Source: an uncultured Chloroflexales bacterium
GTDB lineage: Bacteria > Chloroflexota > Chloroflexia > Chloroflexales > Chloroflexaceae
NCBI GenBank assembly: GCA_937918935.1
Contig: CAKZSI010000035.1
Coordinates: 1 to 32,624, forward strand
Direction: 5' to 3'
DNA: 32,624 nt
In this document: positions 8,021 through 16,656 of the stretch, one piece after another
Numbering within the stretch: the stretch's first letter is position 1
Layout of the letters: the number at the start of each line of letters is the position of its first letter
Notes under the pieces: model-generated
What the model was told of the DNA's origin: nothing
Database searches by the model: none
The model's input: only the letters and a program-made list of their open reading frames with translations
Made by a program: the position numbers and the translations under genes

Positions 8021-8737
8021 TTAAGGGCGCAGGGCGGCAAGGGCGGCAGCCAGATCGAGCGCCCCGCTATAGAGTGCCTTGCCGACAATCGCCCCCTCGA
8101 CCTTGAGGCGTGCCAGACGCTGCAGGTGCTCAATCCGTGTAATCCCGCCACTGGCGATAATCGCCGGACCGTTGAGGCGTCGCAGTTCCGCCAGCGCCGC
8201 GAAGTTTGGTTCGGTCAGCGTCCCGTCGCGACTGATGTCGGTGTAGATCACCCGGCGCACCCCGAAATCGCCCATGCGCGCCACCAGGTCAGTCGCAAGC
8301 ACCGGGGCCAGGCTGGTCCAGCCCGCGGTTGCCACCCGGCCATCACGGGCGTCAACGCCGACGATGATGCGCTCGGCGAAGCGGGCGACGAGCCGGGCCA
8401 CCAGTTCGCTCTGCTCCACGGCGGCGGTGCCCAGGATCACCCGGTCCACACCCAGAGCCAGCACGGCGCTGATGTCCTCTTCCCGGCGCAACCCTCCACC
8501 CAGTTGCACGGGAATGCCAACGGCCTGCATGATGGCGATGACCGCATCCGTATTGGTCGGGCGCCCATTGCGCGCTCCGTCCAGATCGACCACATGCAGG
8601 CGCGGCGCCCCCAGGGCTTCCCAGCGGCGCGCCACGGCCACCGGGTCCTCGCTATAGACGGTTGCCTGGGCGAAGTCGCCCTGGTAGAGCCTGACGCAGT
8701 GGCCATCTTTCAGGTCAATAGCGGGGATGATTTCCAT
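8021..8737 (-). CDS. hisA: Phosphoribosylformimino-AICAR-ribotide isomerase
   Basis: A 238-residue (beta/alpha)8 barrel that catalyses the Amadori rearrangement of ProFAR to PRFAR in histidine synthesis. Catalytic Asp8 is in PAIDLKDG and the second Asp, about residue 129, is in VGVDARDG. The phosphate-binding loops VQLGGGLRR and IIASGGITR, and [10 protein letters not shown], are intact. It follows hisH by three bases and is the last gene of the HDAC-hisH-hisA group. The remaining his genes, including the partner hisF, are not in this window. Confidence 0.97.
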   Translation of the reverse strand: MEIIPAIDLKDGHCVRLYQGDFAQATVYSEDPVAVARRWEALGAPRLHVVDLDGARNGRPTNTDAVIAIMQAVGIPVQLGGGLRREEDISAVLALGVDRVILGTAAVEQSELVARLVARFAERIIVGVDARDGRVATAGWTSLAPVLATDLVARMGDFGVRRVIYTDISRDGTLTEPNFAALAELRRLNGPAIIASGGITRIEHLQRLARLKVEGAIVGKALYSGALDLAAALAALRP

Positions 8738-8740
8738 TGA

Positions 8741-9406
8741 TTACTGTTCCTCGCCGCTTACAGTGGAAGCGGATGTCCGTGACAACGACCCGGCCAGAGT
8801 GACGAAGTTCCGCAGCAATTGCAGCCCGCAGCGGCCCGATTTTTCGGGGTGAAACTGCACCGCGGCCAGATGATCGCGAATGATCACGCTGGGGAAGGCC
8901 AGGCCATACTCGGTGCGACCGGCAACTACGGACGGATCGTCAACATCACAGTAGTAGGAGTGCACGAAGTAAAAATTGCTCCCATCGGGAATGCCGTTGA
9001 AGAGCGGATGAGAGGCGAAAGCCGGAGCATAGCGCACCTGGTTCCAGCCGATCTGAGGGATCTTGCCGGCCGCATCCGGGAGCCGGCGCACCGTTCCGCC
9101 GATGATGCCCAGACAGGCGTGCAACCCGAACTCCTCACTGACGCGCAGCAGCACCTGCATCCCCACGCAGATCCCCAGGAACGGCCGGCCCCGGGTCACA
9201 ACCTGTGGCAGCACGGCGGCAATGCCCAGCGCTTCGAGACTACGCATCGTGTCGGCGGTCGCTCCGACTCCCGGCAGCACCACCGCTTCGGCGGAGAGCA
9301 CCACCGCGGGATCATCGGTGACCGTCAGGTCGGCGCCTACGTGGTGCAAGGCGCGCACCACGTTGGGCAGGTTCCCCGCGCCATAGTTGATCACTGCGAT
9401 GCTCAT
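8741..9406 (-). CDS. hisH: Imidazole glycerol phosphate synthase, glutaminase subunit
   Basis: A 221-residue class I glutamine amidotransferase that feeds ammonia to HisF, which makes imidazole glycerol phosphate and AICAR. The nucleophile Cys80 lies in LGICVGMQ and the His186/Glu188 pair in [14 protein letters not shown] near the start is the family N-terminus. The C-terminus carries a short Ser/Thr-rich tail beyond the usual end. Its ATG overlaps the stop of the upstream deacetylase gene by four bases (ATGA), and three bases separate it from hisA, so all three genes are probably one message. Confidence 0.96.
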   Translation of the reverse strand: MSIAVINYGAGNLPNVVRALHHVGADLTVTDDPAVVLSAEAVVLPGVGATADTMRSLEALGIAAVLPQVVTRGRPFLGICVGMQVLLRVSEEFGLHACLGIIGGTVRRLPDAAGKIPQIGWNQVRYAPAFASHPLFNGIPDGSNFYFVHSYYCDVDDPSVVAGRTEYGLAFPSVIIRDHLAAVQFHPEKSGRCGLQLLRNFVTLAGSLSRTSASTVSGEEQ

Positions 9407-10461
9407 GCGACTCCTGCCGATTTCAGCAACGGATGCCGCTCCTGCAGCGTGGCAATCACCCGATTGACCTCCGACAGCGGTTCGAGGGCGGTCACTTCGC
9501 CGATCGGGTCCGGCCCGGCGTCCCGGCCAAGAAGCAGGCGCAGCGAGGCCACCACGCAGGCGCTCAGGGCCTCGAGGTTGTAACCACCCTCGAGCACCAG
9601 CACGATCTGCCCGCCGCAGAGTTCGTCGGCAAGACCGATCAGTGTCTGTGTAAGATGAGCAAAACCATGCACCGAGAGCACCATCGGGCCGAGCGGGTCG
9701 CTCCAGTGGGCGTCGTAGCCGGCGGAGACCAGGATGAGCTGCGGCTGGAAGCGCCGCAGCGCGGGCGCAATGACCTGCTCGAAGACCAGCGTGTAACCCT
9801 GATCGCCGGTACCGAAGGGCAGAGGCACATTCAGCGTCGCGCCGGGGGCCTTCGCGGCGCTGCCCATCTCACCAACGCTGCCCGTGCCGGGGTAGAACGG
9901 CGCCGCGTGGGTCGAGCAGAACAACACCCGCGGTTCTTCGTAGAAGATGTCCTGCGTCCCATTGCCGTGGTGCACATCGTAGTCCACAATGGCAATCCGT
10001 TGCAGGCCGAAGTGATCAAGGGCGTAGCGCGCGGCCACAGCGACGTTGTTGATCAGGCAAAAGCCCATGGCCCGTCCCGGGGTCGCGTGGTGTCCGGGTG
10101 GCCGCACCAGGGCAAAGGCGTTGTGCACCTGGCGCTGCAGCACCGCCTCGACCGCGTTGATCGCGCAACCGGCGGCGAGCACAGCGGCATCCCACGTGTC
10201 GGCGGTTACGTAGGTGTCAACATCGAACTGGCCACCGCCGTAGCTGGCAAACTGGCGGATCTTGCGGAGCAGATCGGCGGTATGGACGGCCAGAAGCGCC
10301 GCTTCGGGCGCCGGGCGCGGCGCCAGATGGTGCACGTGCTGGCGCAGGCCGCTGCTGTCCAGCGCGGCGCGAATAGCCTGGAGCCGCGCGGCCTGTTCGA
10401 CGTGCCCGTGCCAGGTATGGGCGTCGAATGACGGATCGGTCAGAACTGCTGTGGTGCGCAT
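9403..10461 (-). CDS. Histone deacetylase / AcuC family amidohydrolase
   Basis: A 352-residue zinc hydrolase of the arginase-deacetylase fold, removing acetyl or related acyl groups from lysine or polyamine-like substrates. Visible motifs: [20 protein letters not shown] with the paired catalytic His (124, 125), [13 protein letters not shown] with zinc ligands Asp162 and His164, [14 protein letters not shown] with the third zinc Asp, and the C-terminal [10 protein letters not shown]. The start [12 protein letters not shown] at 10461 is preceded by CAGGAG; the longer in-frame reading to 10584 is Arg-rich and unlikely. It overlaps hisH by four bases. Whether it acts on proteins, acetylpolyamines or a small metabolite cannot be told. 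Confidence 0.92.
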   Translation of the reverse strand: MRTTAVLTDPSFDAHTWHGHVEQAARLQAIRAALDSSGLRQHVHHLAPRPAPEAALLAVHTADLLRKIRQFASYGGGQFDVDTYVTADTWDAAVLAAGCAINAVEAVLQRQVHNAFALVRPPGHHATPGRAMGFCLINNVAVAARYALDHFGLQRIAIVDYDVHHGNGTQDIFYEEPRVLFCSTHAAPFYPGTGSVGEMGSAAKAPGATLNVPLPFGTGDQGYTLVFEQVIAPALRRFQPQLILVSAGYDAHWSDPLGPMVLSVHGFAHLTQTLIGLADELCGGQIVLVLEGGYNLEALSACVVASLRLLLGRDAGPDPIGEVTALEPLSEVNRVIATLQERHPLLKSAGVA

Positions 10462-10564
10462 CGCTGCGAACTCCTGGCGCTGACGCGCTCCGCGCCGCCT
10501 GCGGCACGGGTCGCGGGACGGGATGCAGCGGCGCTCGCCAGCGCGAATGCATGAGATGGACCGT

Positions 10565-10570
10565 ATTGTA
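10565..10570 (-). promoter_or_regulatory. Candidate -10 for the deacetylase-hisHA message
   Basis: On the minus strand the hexamer reads TACAAT, about 100 bases upstream of the deacetylase start. No good -35 is present at the usual distance. It lies close to the tRNA promoter on the opposite strand, so the two start regions are divergent and nearly overlap. Confidence 0.3.
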
Positions 10571-10577
10571 CCGCAGT

Positions 10578-10606
10578 TTGACATCCGGCGCGTATGCTGC
10601 TACGCT
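10578..10606 (+). promoter_or_regulatory. tRNA-Pro promoter
   Basis: A perfect -35 TTGACA (10578-10583), a 17-base spacer and a -10 TACGCT (10601-10606) place the start of transcription a few bases before the tRNA at 10617. Confidence 0.65.
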
Positions 10607-10616
10607 AATGGCGTAA

Positions 10617-10693
10617 CGGGGCGTGGCTCAGCCTGGTAGAGCACCGCGTTTGGGACGCGGGGGTCGTGGGTTCAAATCCCTCCGCCCCGACCA
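10617..10693 (+). tRNA. tRNA-Pro (anticodon UGG)
   Basis: A 77-base cloverleaf with acceptor stem CGGGGCG/CGCCCCG, discriminator A and an encoded CCA end. The D-arm GCTC...GAGC, the anticodon stem CCGCG/CGCGG with loop TTTGGGA (anticodon TGG at 10651-10653) and the T-loop TTCAAAT are all present. One apparent T-T mismatch occurs in the T-stem (GTGGG/CCCTC). It reads proline CCA and, by wobble, other CCN codons. Confidence 0.96.
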
Positions 10694-10714
10694 TTATTCA
10701 GCCGCGCGGATCAC

Positions 10715-10758
10715 ACAACGCCGGACGCCAGCGCACGCAGCGCCGGCGACGGCGTTGT
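10715..10758 (+). terminator. Hairpin downstream of tRNA-Pro
   Basis: ACAACGCCG (10715-10723) and CGGCGTTGT (10750-10758) pair perfectly around a GC-rich 26-base interior that can itself fold. It lies 22 bases after the tRNA. There is no T-run, so its role as a terminator is tentative. Confidence 0.4.
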
Positions 10759-10924
10759 ATCACGTATGGGCGGTCTGGCGGCGCTGCCGCGCAATGCCAC
10801 GCCGACGAAACGACTTGTTCCTGGAAGGCGAAGCTTGCTTAGATACGCCCTTTCGTGCCTCCGTGGTGCACGCTTAACCTCAGGAGAAGGAGATGTGAGG
10901 TGTTGAGCCTCGCAAGGAGCGCGT

Positions 10925-11614
10925 ATGGCGACCATTCTGCTCGTCGAAGATGATACGACCCTCGCCGAAACCTTACGCTACAACATGGAGCGCGAAGGCT
11001 ACGGCGTCCTCGTGGCCTCCGACGGGGTCCAGGGGCTGGAACTGGCCCGGCGCGAGCGCCCCGATCTGGTGGTGCTCGATATTATGCTCCCGCGTCTCGA
11101 TGGCTTTTCGGTGTGCCGCATCCTGCGCCAGGAGAGCGACGTGCCGATTATGATGCTTACCGCGCGCCAGGATGAAGTTGACCGTATCGCCGGCCTGGAA
11201 CTGGGCGCCGATGATTATGTCAGCAAGCCCTTCAGTCTGGGGGAGATGCTCGCCCGCCTGCGGGCGATTATGCGGCGCAGCGAGCGGCAGCCACGCCCTG
11301 GCCGCGAAGTGCTCGAGGCCGGCGCGCTCCGCATTGATACCAGCAGTCGCCGCGCCTGGCGCGAGGGCCAGGAGCTGGCCCTCCCCCAGAAGGAGTTTGA
11401 CCTCCTCACCTGCCTCATCCGCAACCACGGCATCGCTCTCTCCCGTGATCTGCTGCTCGAGCGCGTCTGGGGATTGGATTTCGTCGGCGACAGCCGCACC
11501 GTTGATGTCCATATCCGCTGGCTGCGTGAGAAAATCGAACCGGACGCCAGTCGCCCACGCTACATTCAGACGGTGCGCGGGGTGGGCTACCGTTTTGAGG
11601 TCCCCGAAGCCTGA
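10925..11614 (+). CDS. OmpR/PhoB-family response regulator
   Basis: A 229-residue two-domain regulator. The receiver domain (1-120) has the acidic pair VEDD, the phospho-acceptor Asp52 in VVLDIMLP, the switch Thr in MLTAR and Lys in VSKPFS. The C-terminal winged-helix domain (about 130-226) has LPQKEFDLLTCLIRN, RTVDVHIRWLREKIE and the YIQTVRGVGYRFE hairpin. The ATG follows AAGGAG. The kinase gene begins two bases after its stop, so they form a cognate pair. The pair resembles PhoB/PhoR, but no phosphate-uptake genes are in the window, so the stimulus is not assigned. Confidence 0.95.
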   Translation: MATILLVEDDTTLAETLRYNMEREGYGVLVASDGVQGLELARRERPDLVVLDIMLPRLDGFSVCRILRQESDVPIMMLTARQDEVDRIAGLELGADDYVSKPFSLGEMLARLRAIMRRSERQPRPGREVLEAGALRIDTSSRRAWREGQELALPQKEFDLLTCLIRNHGIALSRDLLLERVWGLDFVGDSRTVDVHIRWLREKIEPDASRPRYIQTVRGVGYRFEVPEA

Positions 11615-11616
11615 GC

Positions 11617-12813
11617 ATGAGCACCCTCACGATTGCAATTGCGCTGGCGCTGGTAGCGAGCCTCACCCTTAGCGCCTGGCTCTGGCGCCGCCTGGCGCGG
11701 GCCACAACGACGCCCGCCCTCGAGACCACGCCACCTGCCGATCCGTTTTCCCCCCTGCAACATCCCCTCTTCCAGAGCGCCGTGGCAGCACTCGATTCGG
11801 GGCTGATCGTGGTTGATCTGGAGCGGCAAATCCGCCTGCTGAATCGCCGGGCCGAAGAGTTGCTCGCGCCGGCTGTTGACACCCCTGGCCAGGGCCTGAT
11901 CATGCTCCTGCGCGATCATCAGGCCGATGCGCTGGTGGCCGAAACGCTCCGCGACGGCGAGGCCCGCGAGATGGCGATGAAGCCGATCTCCAGCGGCCGC
12001 ACCCTGCGCGTGCAGTGTAGCCCCATCACCCCCAACGGCCAGACCATCGGCGCCCTCTTGCTGATCCGTGACATTACCCAGTTAAGTATGCTCGAGCGTT
12101 CCCGCCGCGACCTGGTGGCGAATGTATCCCACGAACTGCGTACCCCGCTGGCGTCCCTCAAACTTTTGGTGGAAACCCTGCAGTCAGAGCCGCCACCCGA
12201 GGTAGCGCGGCGCATGCTCGGCCAGATGGCCCAGGAGGTTGATGCCGTCACCCAACTGGTTGACGAGTTGCACGAACTCTCGCAGATCGAATCCGGCCGC
12301 GTAACCCTGAAGCTGACACCAACGCCGATCCGCCCGGTGGTGGAACGCGCCCTGGAACGCATCAAGCCCCAGGCCGATCGCAAGCAGATCGCCATCACGG
12401 CGGAGTTCCACGACGCGGCGTCGTGCGCCCTGATCGATGGCGACCGGGTCGGTCAGGTGTTGCTCAACCTGCTGCACAACGCGGTCAAGTTCAGCGCCCC
12501 CGGCGGGCACGTGACGATCCGTACAGCCCTCGTGAACCATAACGGCGATGCCGACCACGACGATGCCGCACCGGGCGGTCCCTGGCTCCAGGTGAGCGTG
12601 ATTGACACGGGCATCGGCATCCCCGCCCAGGAACTGCCGCGCATTTTCGAACGCTTCTACAAGGTTGATCGCGCCCGCACCCGCAACGCTGGCGGCACCG
12701 GCCTGGGCCTGGCCATCGCCAAGCACCTGGTTGAGGGCCACGGCGGGCGACTCTGGGCCAGCAGCGTCGAGGGCCAGGGGAGCACCTTCAGTTTCACCTT
12801 GCCCGCCGCGTAG
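11617..12813 (+). CDS. PhoR-like sensor histidine kinase
   Basis: A 398-residue kinase with one N-terminal membrane segment (about residues 4-24), a short Pro/Thr linker, a PAS-like domain (about 50-155: ALDSGLIVVDLERQIRLLNRRAEELL), a HisKA domain with His172 in NVSHELRTPLASLK and a HATPase domain with the N box NLLHNAVKFS, VIDTGIGIP and GTGLGLAIAK. There is no extracellular sensor loop, as in PhoR. It is the second gene of the operon with the response regulator at 10925. Its stop codon lies inside the hairpin shared with the convergent phosphatase. Confidence 0.94.
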   Translation: MSTLTIAIALALVASLTLSAWLWRRLARATTTPALETTPPADPFSPLQHPLFQSAVAALDSGLIVVDLERQIRLLNRRAEELLAPAVDTPGQGLIMLLRDHQADALVAETLRDGEAREMAMKPISSGRTLRVQCSPITPNGQTIGALLLIRDITQLSMLERSRRDLVANVSHELRTPLASLKLLVETLQSEPPPEVARRMLGQMAQEVDAVTQLVDELHELSQIESGRVTLKLTPTPIRPVVERALERIKPQADRKQIAITAEFHDAASCALIDGDRVGQVLLNLLHNAVKFSAPGGHVTIRTALVNHNGDADHDDAAPGGPWLQVSVIDTGIGIPAQELPRIFERFYKVDRARTRNAGGTGLGLAIAKHLVEGHGGRLWASSVEGQGSTFSFTLPAA

Positions 12814-12850
12814 GGCCGAAGCAGAGGTTGCGCCACTGCTTCGGCCCTAC
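12810..12850. terminator. Bidirectional hairpin between convergent genes
   Basis: GTAGGGCCGAAGCAG (12810-12824) and CTGCTTCGGCCCTAC (12836-12850) form a perfect 15-bp stem with an 11-base loop. The stem contains the stop codons of both flanking genes, the kinase at 12811-12813 and the phosphatase at 12847-12849. It lacks T-runs on either side but is well placed to end both transcripts. Confidence 0.7.
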
Positions 12851-14712
12851 ACTCCATCCGTTCGTTTCATGACCACCATGGTGATGTCATCCGCCTGGCT
12901 CTGGCCGCCGGCAAAATCGCTGACCGCGGCAAGCACGGCGTTGATGATCTCCTGCGGGCCGTGGTGGGCATTGGCTTGCAGGACGGCCGCGAGACGGTCA
13001 TCGCCGAAGAGTTCGCGCTCGTCGTTCATCGCCTCGGTGACGCCATCGGTGTAGAGCAGGAGCACGTCACCGGGGTTCAGGGTCAGGGCCATCTGTTCAA
13101 AGCGCGGATCGGGCACAATGCCGAGGACGATACCCTGAGCGCGCAGAGGGCGCACCTGGCCGGTGGCGGTTTCGTAGAGCAGCGGGTAGTTGTGACCGCC
13201 GTTGGCGTAGGTCAGGACGCCCGTGCGCGGTTCGAGCACGGCGTAGAAGGTGGTCACGAAGAGGCCGGCGCGCGAGTCGGCCAGAATCAGCCGGTTGGCG
13301 CGCTGGAGCACCTCGGCGGGCTGGCGGCCATCTATGGCGCTGGCGCGCAGCAGGGTGCGCGAGAGGGCCATGAACAGCGCCGCGGGCACGCCCTTGTCGG
13401 TCACGTCAGCGATCACCACGCCGAGGCGCTGCGCGATGGAGAGATCGGGCATCTCCGGGCCAGCCAGGCGCCCCCCGCGGAAGGTAACTTCGCGCCGGGG
13501 TGGATCGCTGGCCAGGGGCGGCTGCCCGTGGGCCGCGGGGAGGGCGATGAAATCGTAGAAATCGCCGCCGACCTGCCGCGCGGCGCGGTAGTAGGCTTCG
13601 ATCTGAAAGCCAGGCACGCCGGGGCAACTGTTGGGCAAGAAACTGGCCTGGATCTCGCGGGCCAGGTCCAGTTCCTGTTCCAGCTTCTTGCGGGCCAGGG
13701 CTTCCTGGTGGAGCCGTTCCCGCTCCAGAGTCTGCACCAGCAGATTGGCGAGGATGCCGAAGAGCTGGGCTTCGTCATCGAGGAACTGGCGCGGGCCGCG
13801 GGTGTTTACCATGAGGGTGCCCACAGGCACACCGCCCAGTTCGATCGCCAGGCCCATGTGCCCCTGAAAGCCCTGTTCCGCAAGCAGGGGCGGCAGGGCG
13901 CTGAGGGCCTCGAGCGGCAGGGTGGCGGCCCGTTCGGGCAGGTACCAGAGGTGCGGACCGGTCGGGTCGAGGGTTAGCGGCCAGGGCGCCGCGGTGGGAA
14001 GATGCCAGCCGTGGGCCGCGCGTAGCACGGCGCGGCCACCGGGTTCATCGGCCTCGACAAAGGCGCAGGCATCGGCCTCGAGCAGCCGCGCGCCGACGCG
14101 CACCAGGCGCTGCAGGGCCGGTTCGAGCGACTCGCTGCTCAACAGGTCCTGCGAAAGGGTCAGCAAGGCCCGTTGCTCCTGCACCCGGCGAACCCTGGCC
14201 TGCTCGTAGAACCGGGCGCGGGCGATGGCTATGCCGAGGATATCGCCGGCCACCGAGAGCAAGTGCAGTTCCGAAGGAGCGATGCGCGCCCACTGCGTCG
14301 TTGCCACGTTCAGGATGCCAAGCAGCTCGTCGCCACTGCACAGCCGCACCGAGGCATGCTGGGCCAATCCCCGTTTATCGCCGACCGCACCCCGCAGTCG
14401 CGAACAGCGCACCACTTGTATCGCCCTGTCCAGTTTGCCGTTGTCGCAGAGTTCCTGGCAATCACACTCGTGTTCCCACGCCGGGCCCGGGTAGGTGATG
14501 GCCGGTGGCAGGTTATGGCGCGCCGCAAGGGTATGGTGCCCACCCTCACCTTTCAAAAAGATCCACCCGCTGGCCAGGCCCATCAGGTCGAGGATGCGGG
14601 CCAGGGCGCCATCGAGCGTCTCGCGCAGATCAACGGCGCGATTGAGCGTCCGGGCAAGCGCGTTCAGCGTCGCCAGTTGGTGCATGCGCTGCTGGTTGTC
14701 ACCTGGCGGCAT
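12847..14712 (-). CDS. GAF-GAF-SpoIIE (PP2C) phosphatase
   Basis: A 621-residue signalling protein. GAF1 spans about 20-170 and GAF2 about 185-330; a coiled linker (EALARKKLEQELDLAREIQASFLP) leads into a SpoIIE/RsbU-type PP2C domain from about 360. Metal-site motifs are RQVGGDFYDF, VIADVTDKGVPAALFMALSRT, YANGGHNYPLL, LLYTDGVTEAMN and DDITMVVM. About 35 extra residues (390-425, Pro/Arg-rich) interrupt the domain between the first two motifs. GAF1 has four cysteines (83, 85, 89, 103) beside a His, suggesting a redox or metal site. Such phosphatases usually act on anti-sigma-factor antagonists; no partner gene is adjacent. Confidence 0.92.
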   Translation of the reverse strand: MPPGDNQQRMHQLATLNALARTLNRAVDLRETLDGALARILDLMGLASGWIFLKGEGGHHTLAARHNLPPAITYPGPAWEHECDCQELCDNGKLDRAIQVVRCSRLRGAVGDKRGLAQHASVRLCSGDELLGILNVATTQWARIAPSELHLLSVAGDILGIAIARARFYEQARVRRVQEQRALLTLSQDLLSSESLEPALQRLVRVGARLLEADACAFVEADEPGGRAVLRAAHGWHLPTAAPWPLTLDPTGPHLWYLPERAATLPLEALSALPPLLAEQGFQGHMGLAIELGGVPVGTLMVNTRGPRQFLDDEAQLFGILANLLVQTLERERLHQEALARKKLEQELDLAREIQASFLPNSCPGVPGFQIEAYYRAARQVGGDFYDFIALPAAHGQPPLASDPPRREVTFRGGRLAGPEMPDLSIAQRLGVVIADVTDKGVPAALFMALSRTLLRASAIDGRQPAEVLQRANRLILADSRAGLFVTTFYAVLEPRTGVLTYANGGHNYPLLYETATGQVRPLRAQGIVLGIVPDPRFEQMALTLNPGDVLLLYTDGVTEAMNDERELFGDDRLAAVLQANAHHGPQEIINAVLAAVSDFAGGQSQADDITMVVMKRTDGV

Positions 14713-14788
14713 ATGGAGGGATTCTCTGCGCGTTGGCGCCGGGCGGGCGGCTATGTGTTAGGGCCACGTCAACATTCTTGAAGGCTCT

Positions 14789-14874
14789 CATCTCCCTTCC
14801 CCTCTCGCTGAGCGCGGACGATCCCGCATGGGGCCTGATGCCTGCTCCCCCTCTCCGTCAAGCGGAGACGGGGG
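14789..14874. repeat. Degenerate relative of repeat R1 and a hairpin
   Basis: CTCCCTTCCCCTCTCGCTGA at 14795-14814 resembles parts of R1, and 14846-14874 forms a hairpin with TCTCCG/CGGAGA and flanking CCCC/GGGG. The 14713-14964 gap holds nothing else recognisable. Confidence 0.35.
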
Positions 14875-14964
14875 CCGCGGGGTAAGCAACCGGGGCGATG
14901 AGCAACGCTGACGTTGCCCTGGCCACGCAGCCCGGTGCACCAGACCGAGCGGCCAGACCTCAGC

Positions 14965-15615
14965 TTACTTCTTGCGGCAGATCGCCACCCCGTCACGCAA
15001 TGGGATAATCACCGACTCGAGTTGGGGATGGCTCATCAACTGGCGGTTGAACTGCTGGATGCCGCGTACCAGTGGCGGCGCGTCCTCTTCGAGCACCTGA
15101 GCGCTGCACAACACATTATCGGCGATCAACACCCCCCCGGAGCGCAGGTGCTGCACGCACAACTCCAGCGCCAGGGGCGCCTGGGCCTCATTGGCTGCGC
15201 TGCGCAGAATGTCCAGAAATACCAGGTCGAAGTCGGCATCCAGCGTAGGGATGATCTCCATCCACTCGCCCGGTATGATCGTAATGCGGTCTTGAAGACC
15301 CGCGTCACCAATCACCTTGGTCGCCAGAGCCACACGATCAATATGGCGCTCGATCGCCGTCAGGTGGCCACCGGTCTGTTCCAGCGCCCGCATAAGATGG
15401 ATGGCGGCGTAGCCAGTGGTAATGCCCACTTCCAGCACTTTGCGCGCCCCGAGGATCAACGTCTGCAAGTAGAGTAACTGGCCCTGTACCGGCCCGACCA
15501 GCGACAGACCGTGTTGCAGGGCACGGGTTTCCAGATCCGCCAGCACGGCCTCGCGCGGGGGCATCAGGGCCGTCAGGTAATCTTCGATGGCGGTATTGGT
15601 GATGTCGTAACGCAC
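14965..15615 (-). CDS. SAM-dependent O-methyltransferase (family 3)
   Basis: A 216-residue class I methyltransferase of the caffeoyl-CoA/catechol O-methyltransferase type (Methyltransf_24/OMT-3). Motif I is KVLEVGITTGYAA, the SAM-ribose acid is in LTAIERH, DFDLVFLDILRS carries the metal-ligand Asp (the family norm being D(A)DK), and IADNVLCSAQV holds the second metal ligand pair. The start is GTG at 15615 with AAGGA seven bases upstream. The natural substrate is unknown; these enzymes act on catechols, flavonoids and other small diols. Confidence 0.88.
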   Translation of the reverse strand: MRYDITNTAIEDYLTALMPPREAVLADLETRALQHGLSLVGPVQGQLLYLQTLILGARKVLEVGITTGYAAIHLMRALEQTGGHLTAIERHIDRVALATKVIGDAGLQDRITIIPGEWMEIIPTLDADFDLVFLDILRSAANEAQAPLALELCVQHLRSGGVLIADNVLCSAQVLEEDAPPLVRGIQQFNRQLMSHPQLESVIIPLRDGVAICRKK

Positions 15616-15699
15616 GGTGGTGTCCTTTCTGGTCTATGCTCTCGGCTCGGACAGTCGCGCGCCGCCGCAATATGCGCTGGTTGGCTGCAACCTGTGCAG

Positions 15700-15708
15700 A
15701 TTGTAGCA
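15700..15708 (-). promoter_or_regulatory. Candidate extended -10 for the O-methyltransferase
   Basis: On the minus strand the bases read TGC followed by TACAAT, an extended -10. It lies about 85 bases upstream of the GTG start. No -35 of note is seen, as is allowed with an extended -10. Confidence 0.35.
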
Positions 15709-15772
15709 CATCGAACCTCATCCACGTTTGCTTCCTGGCGCTTTCGCCTCACAAGGATGAAAGACCTCCTGA

Positions 15773-15857
15773 GAGGGCTGCGCCCTCCCAGGCCCTCGTG
15801 TCAGGCAGGTTAAGGAGCGGGACAGCCAGGTTCTCTCGCCGGGGAGGGCTGCGCCCT
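15773..15857. repeat. Two R4-type hairpins (GGGC-TGC-GCCC)
   Basis: GAGGGC-TGC-GCCCTC (15773-15787) and AGGGC-TGC-GCCCT (15845-15857) share the loop TGC with copies at 23049-23071 and 25335-25353. Between them lies a degenerate R3 palindrome (near 15820-15840). They occupy the 15616-16002 gap. Confidence 0.6.
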
Positions 15858-15890
15858 TCTCTATCCTCAGTATTTTCACCTCAGAGTCTC

Positions 15891-15920
15891 TGGTCATCTC
15901 GCCGGGTTCTATGGTATAGT
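15891..15920 (+). promoter_or_regulatory. Possible promoter of the ANTAR regulator
   Basis: TGGTCA (15891-15896) and TATAGT (15915-15920) are separated by 18 bases. The -10 is good, the -35 poor. It lies about 80 bases before the chosen GTG start. Confidence 0.35.
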
Positions 15921-16002
15921 TCTGAAGTATTGCAACGTGTAACATTACGGCCGGAGCGTGGCGCCCTCTGGTGACCTGCCGGTGCGCAACAAAGGTGCCG
16001 CC

Positions 16003-16587
16003 GTGGCTGCAATCAGAATCCTGATCGCCGAAGATAACGATCTGGTCTCGCTCACCCTTGAGGAGCAACTTAAGGGCCTGGGGTACGACGTCATCGGCAT
16101 CGCCCATTCGGGTGCAGAAGCCGTGAGTCTTGCCGGGCGCCTCCGGCCCGACCTGATCATCATGGATATTCGCATGCCCGAGATGGAGGGCACAGAAGCC
16201 GCCAATCGCATCCGCGAGATTTATCCCGTTCCGATCATCATGCTGACGGCCTATGCCGACAAAGAGACGATTAAAAAGGCCGAGGCCGCCGGTGCGCTGG
16301 CCTATCTGGTGAAACCGGTCAACGAGAACGAACTGCCCCCGGCGATCAACATCGCCCTGGCGCGCTTCCGCGAGATCCAGGCCCTGCGCCACCAGGTCAG
16401 CGAGTTGGAAGAGTCGCTGGAGGCGCGCAAGCTCATCGAGCGCGCCAAGGGCATTCTGATGCAACGCCTGGGCCTCAACGAACGCGACGCTTACGAGCGC
16501 CTGCGCCAGCGCGCCCGTGACAAGCGCGCCAAGATGAAGGATATCGCCCAGGCGATCATCGAAGCCGAAGAATTGCTGGGCCAGTGA
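16003..16587 (+). CDS. ANTAR-domain response regulator
   Basis: A 194-residue protein combining a receiver domain (1-120; acidic EDN, phospho-acceptor Asp55 in IIMDIRMPEMEG, switch Thr in MLTAYAD, Lys in LVKPVN) with a coiled linker and an ANTAR RNA-binding domain (about 138-192; LIERAKGILMQRLGLNERDAYERLR). ANTAR proteins such as AmiR, EutV and PdtaR bind paired RNA hairpins with hexanucleotide loops and prevent transcription termination. The GTG at 16003 with AAGGTG upstream is preferred; an in-frame GTG at 15958 is possible. Its target is unknown. It stands immediately upstream of the attenuator-like leader of aroH, though that leader shows no obvious paired six-base loops. Confidence 0.92.
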   Translation: MAAIRILIAEDNDLVSLTLEEQLKGLGYDVIGIAHSGAEAVSLAGRLRPDLIIMDIRMPEMEGTEAANRIREIYPVPIIMLTAYADKETIKKAEAAGALAYLVKPVNENELPPAINIALARFREIQALRHQVSELEESLEARKLIERAKGILMQRLGLNERDAYERLRQRARDKRAKMKDIAQAIIEAEELLGQ

Positions 16588-16590
16588 GCC

Positions 16591-16619
16591 TTGACGGAAT
16601 CCGCCGCCTGTGCTATAGT
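16591..16619 (+). promoter_or_regulatory. Promoter of the aroH-aroF leader
   Basis: TTGACG (16591-16596), a 17-base spacer and TATAGT (16614-16619) preceded by TGC (extended -10). This is close to the sigma-70 consensus. Transcription should start near 16626, four bases after the ANTAR stop has been passed by the -35. Confidence 0.75.
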
Positions 16620-16656
16620 CGCCGCAGCGAAGGGTAATAAAAGGGTCAGTCGCCAT

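Noticed and set aside
10462-10584. Longer start for the deacetylase, or a His-rich leader peptide for the his genes
   Set aside because: The extension is Arg/Cys-rich and unlike the family; no run of His codons is present.
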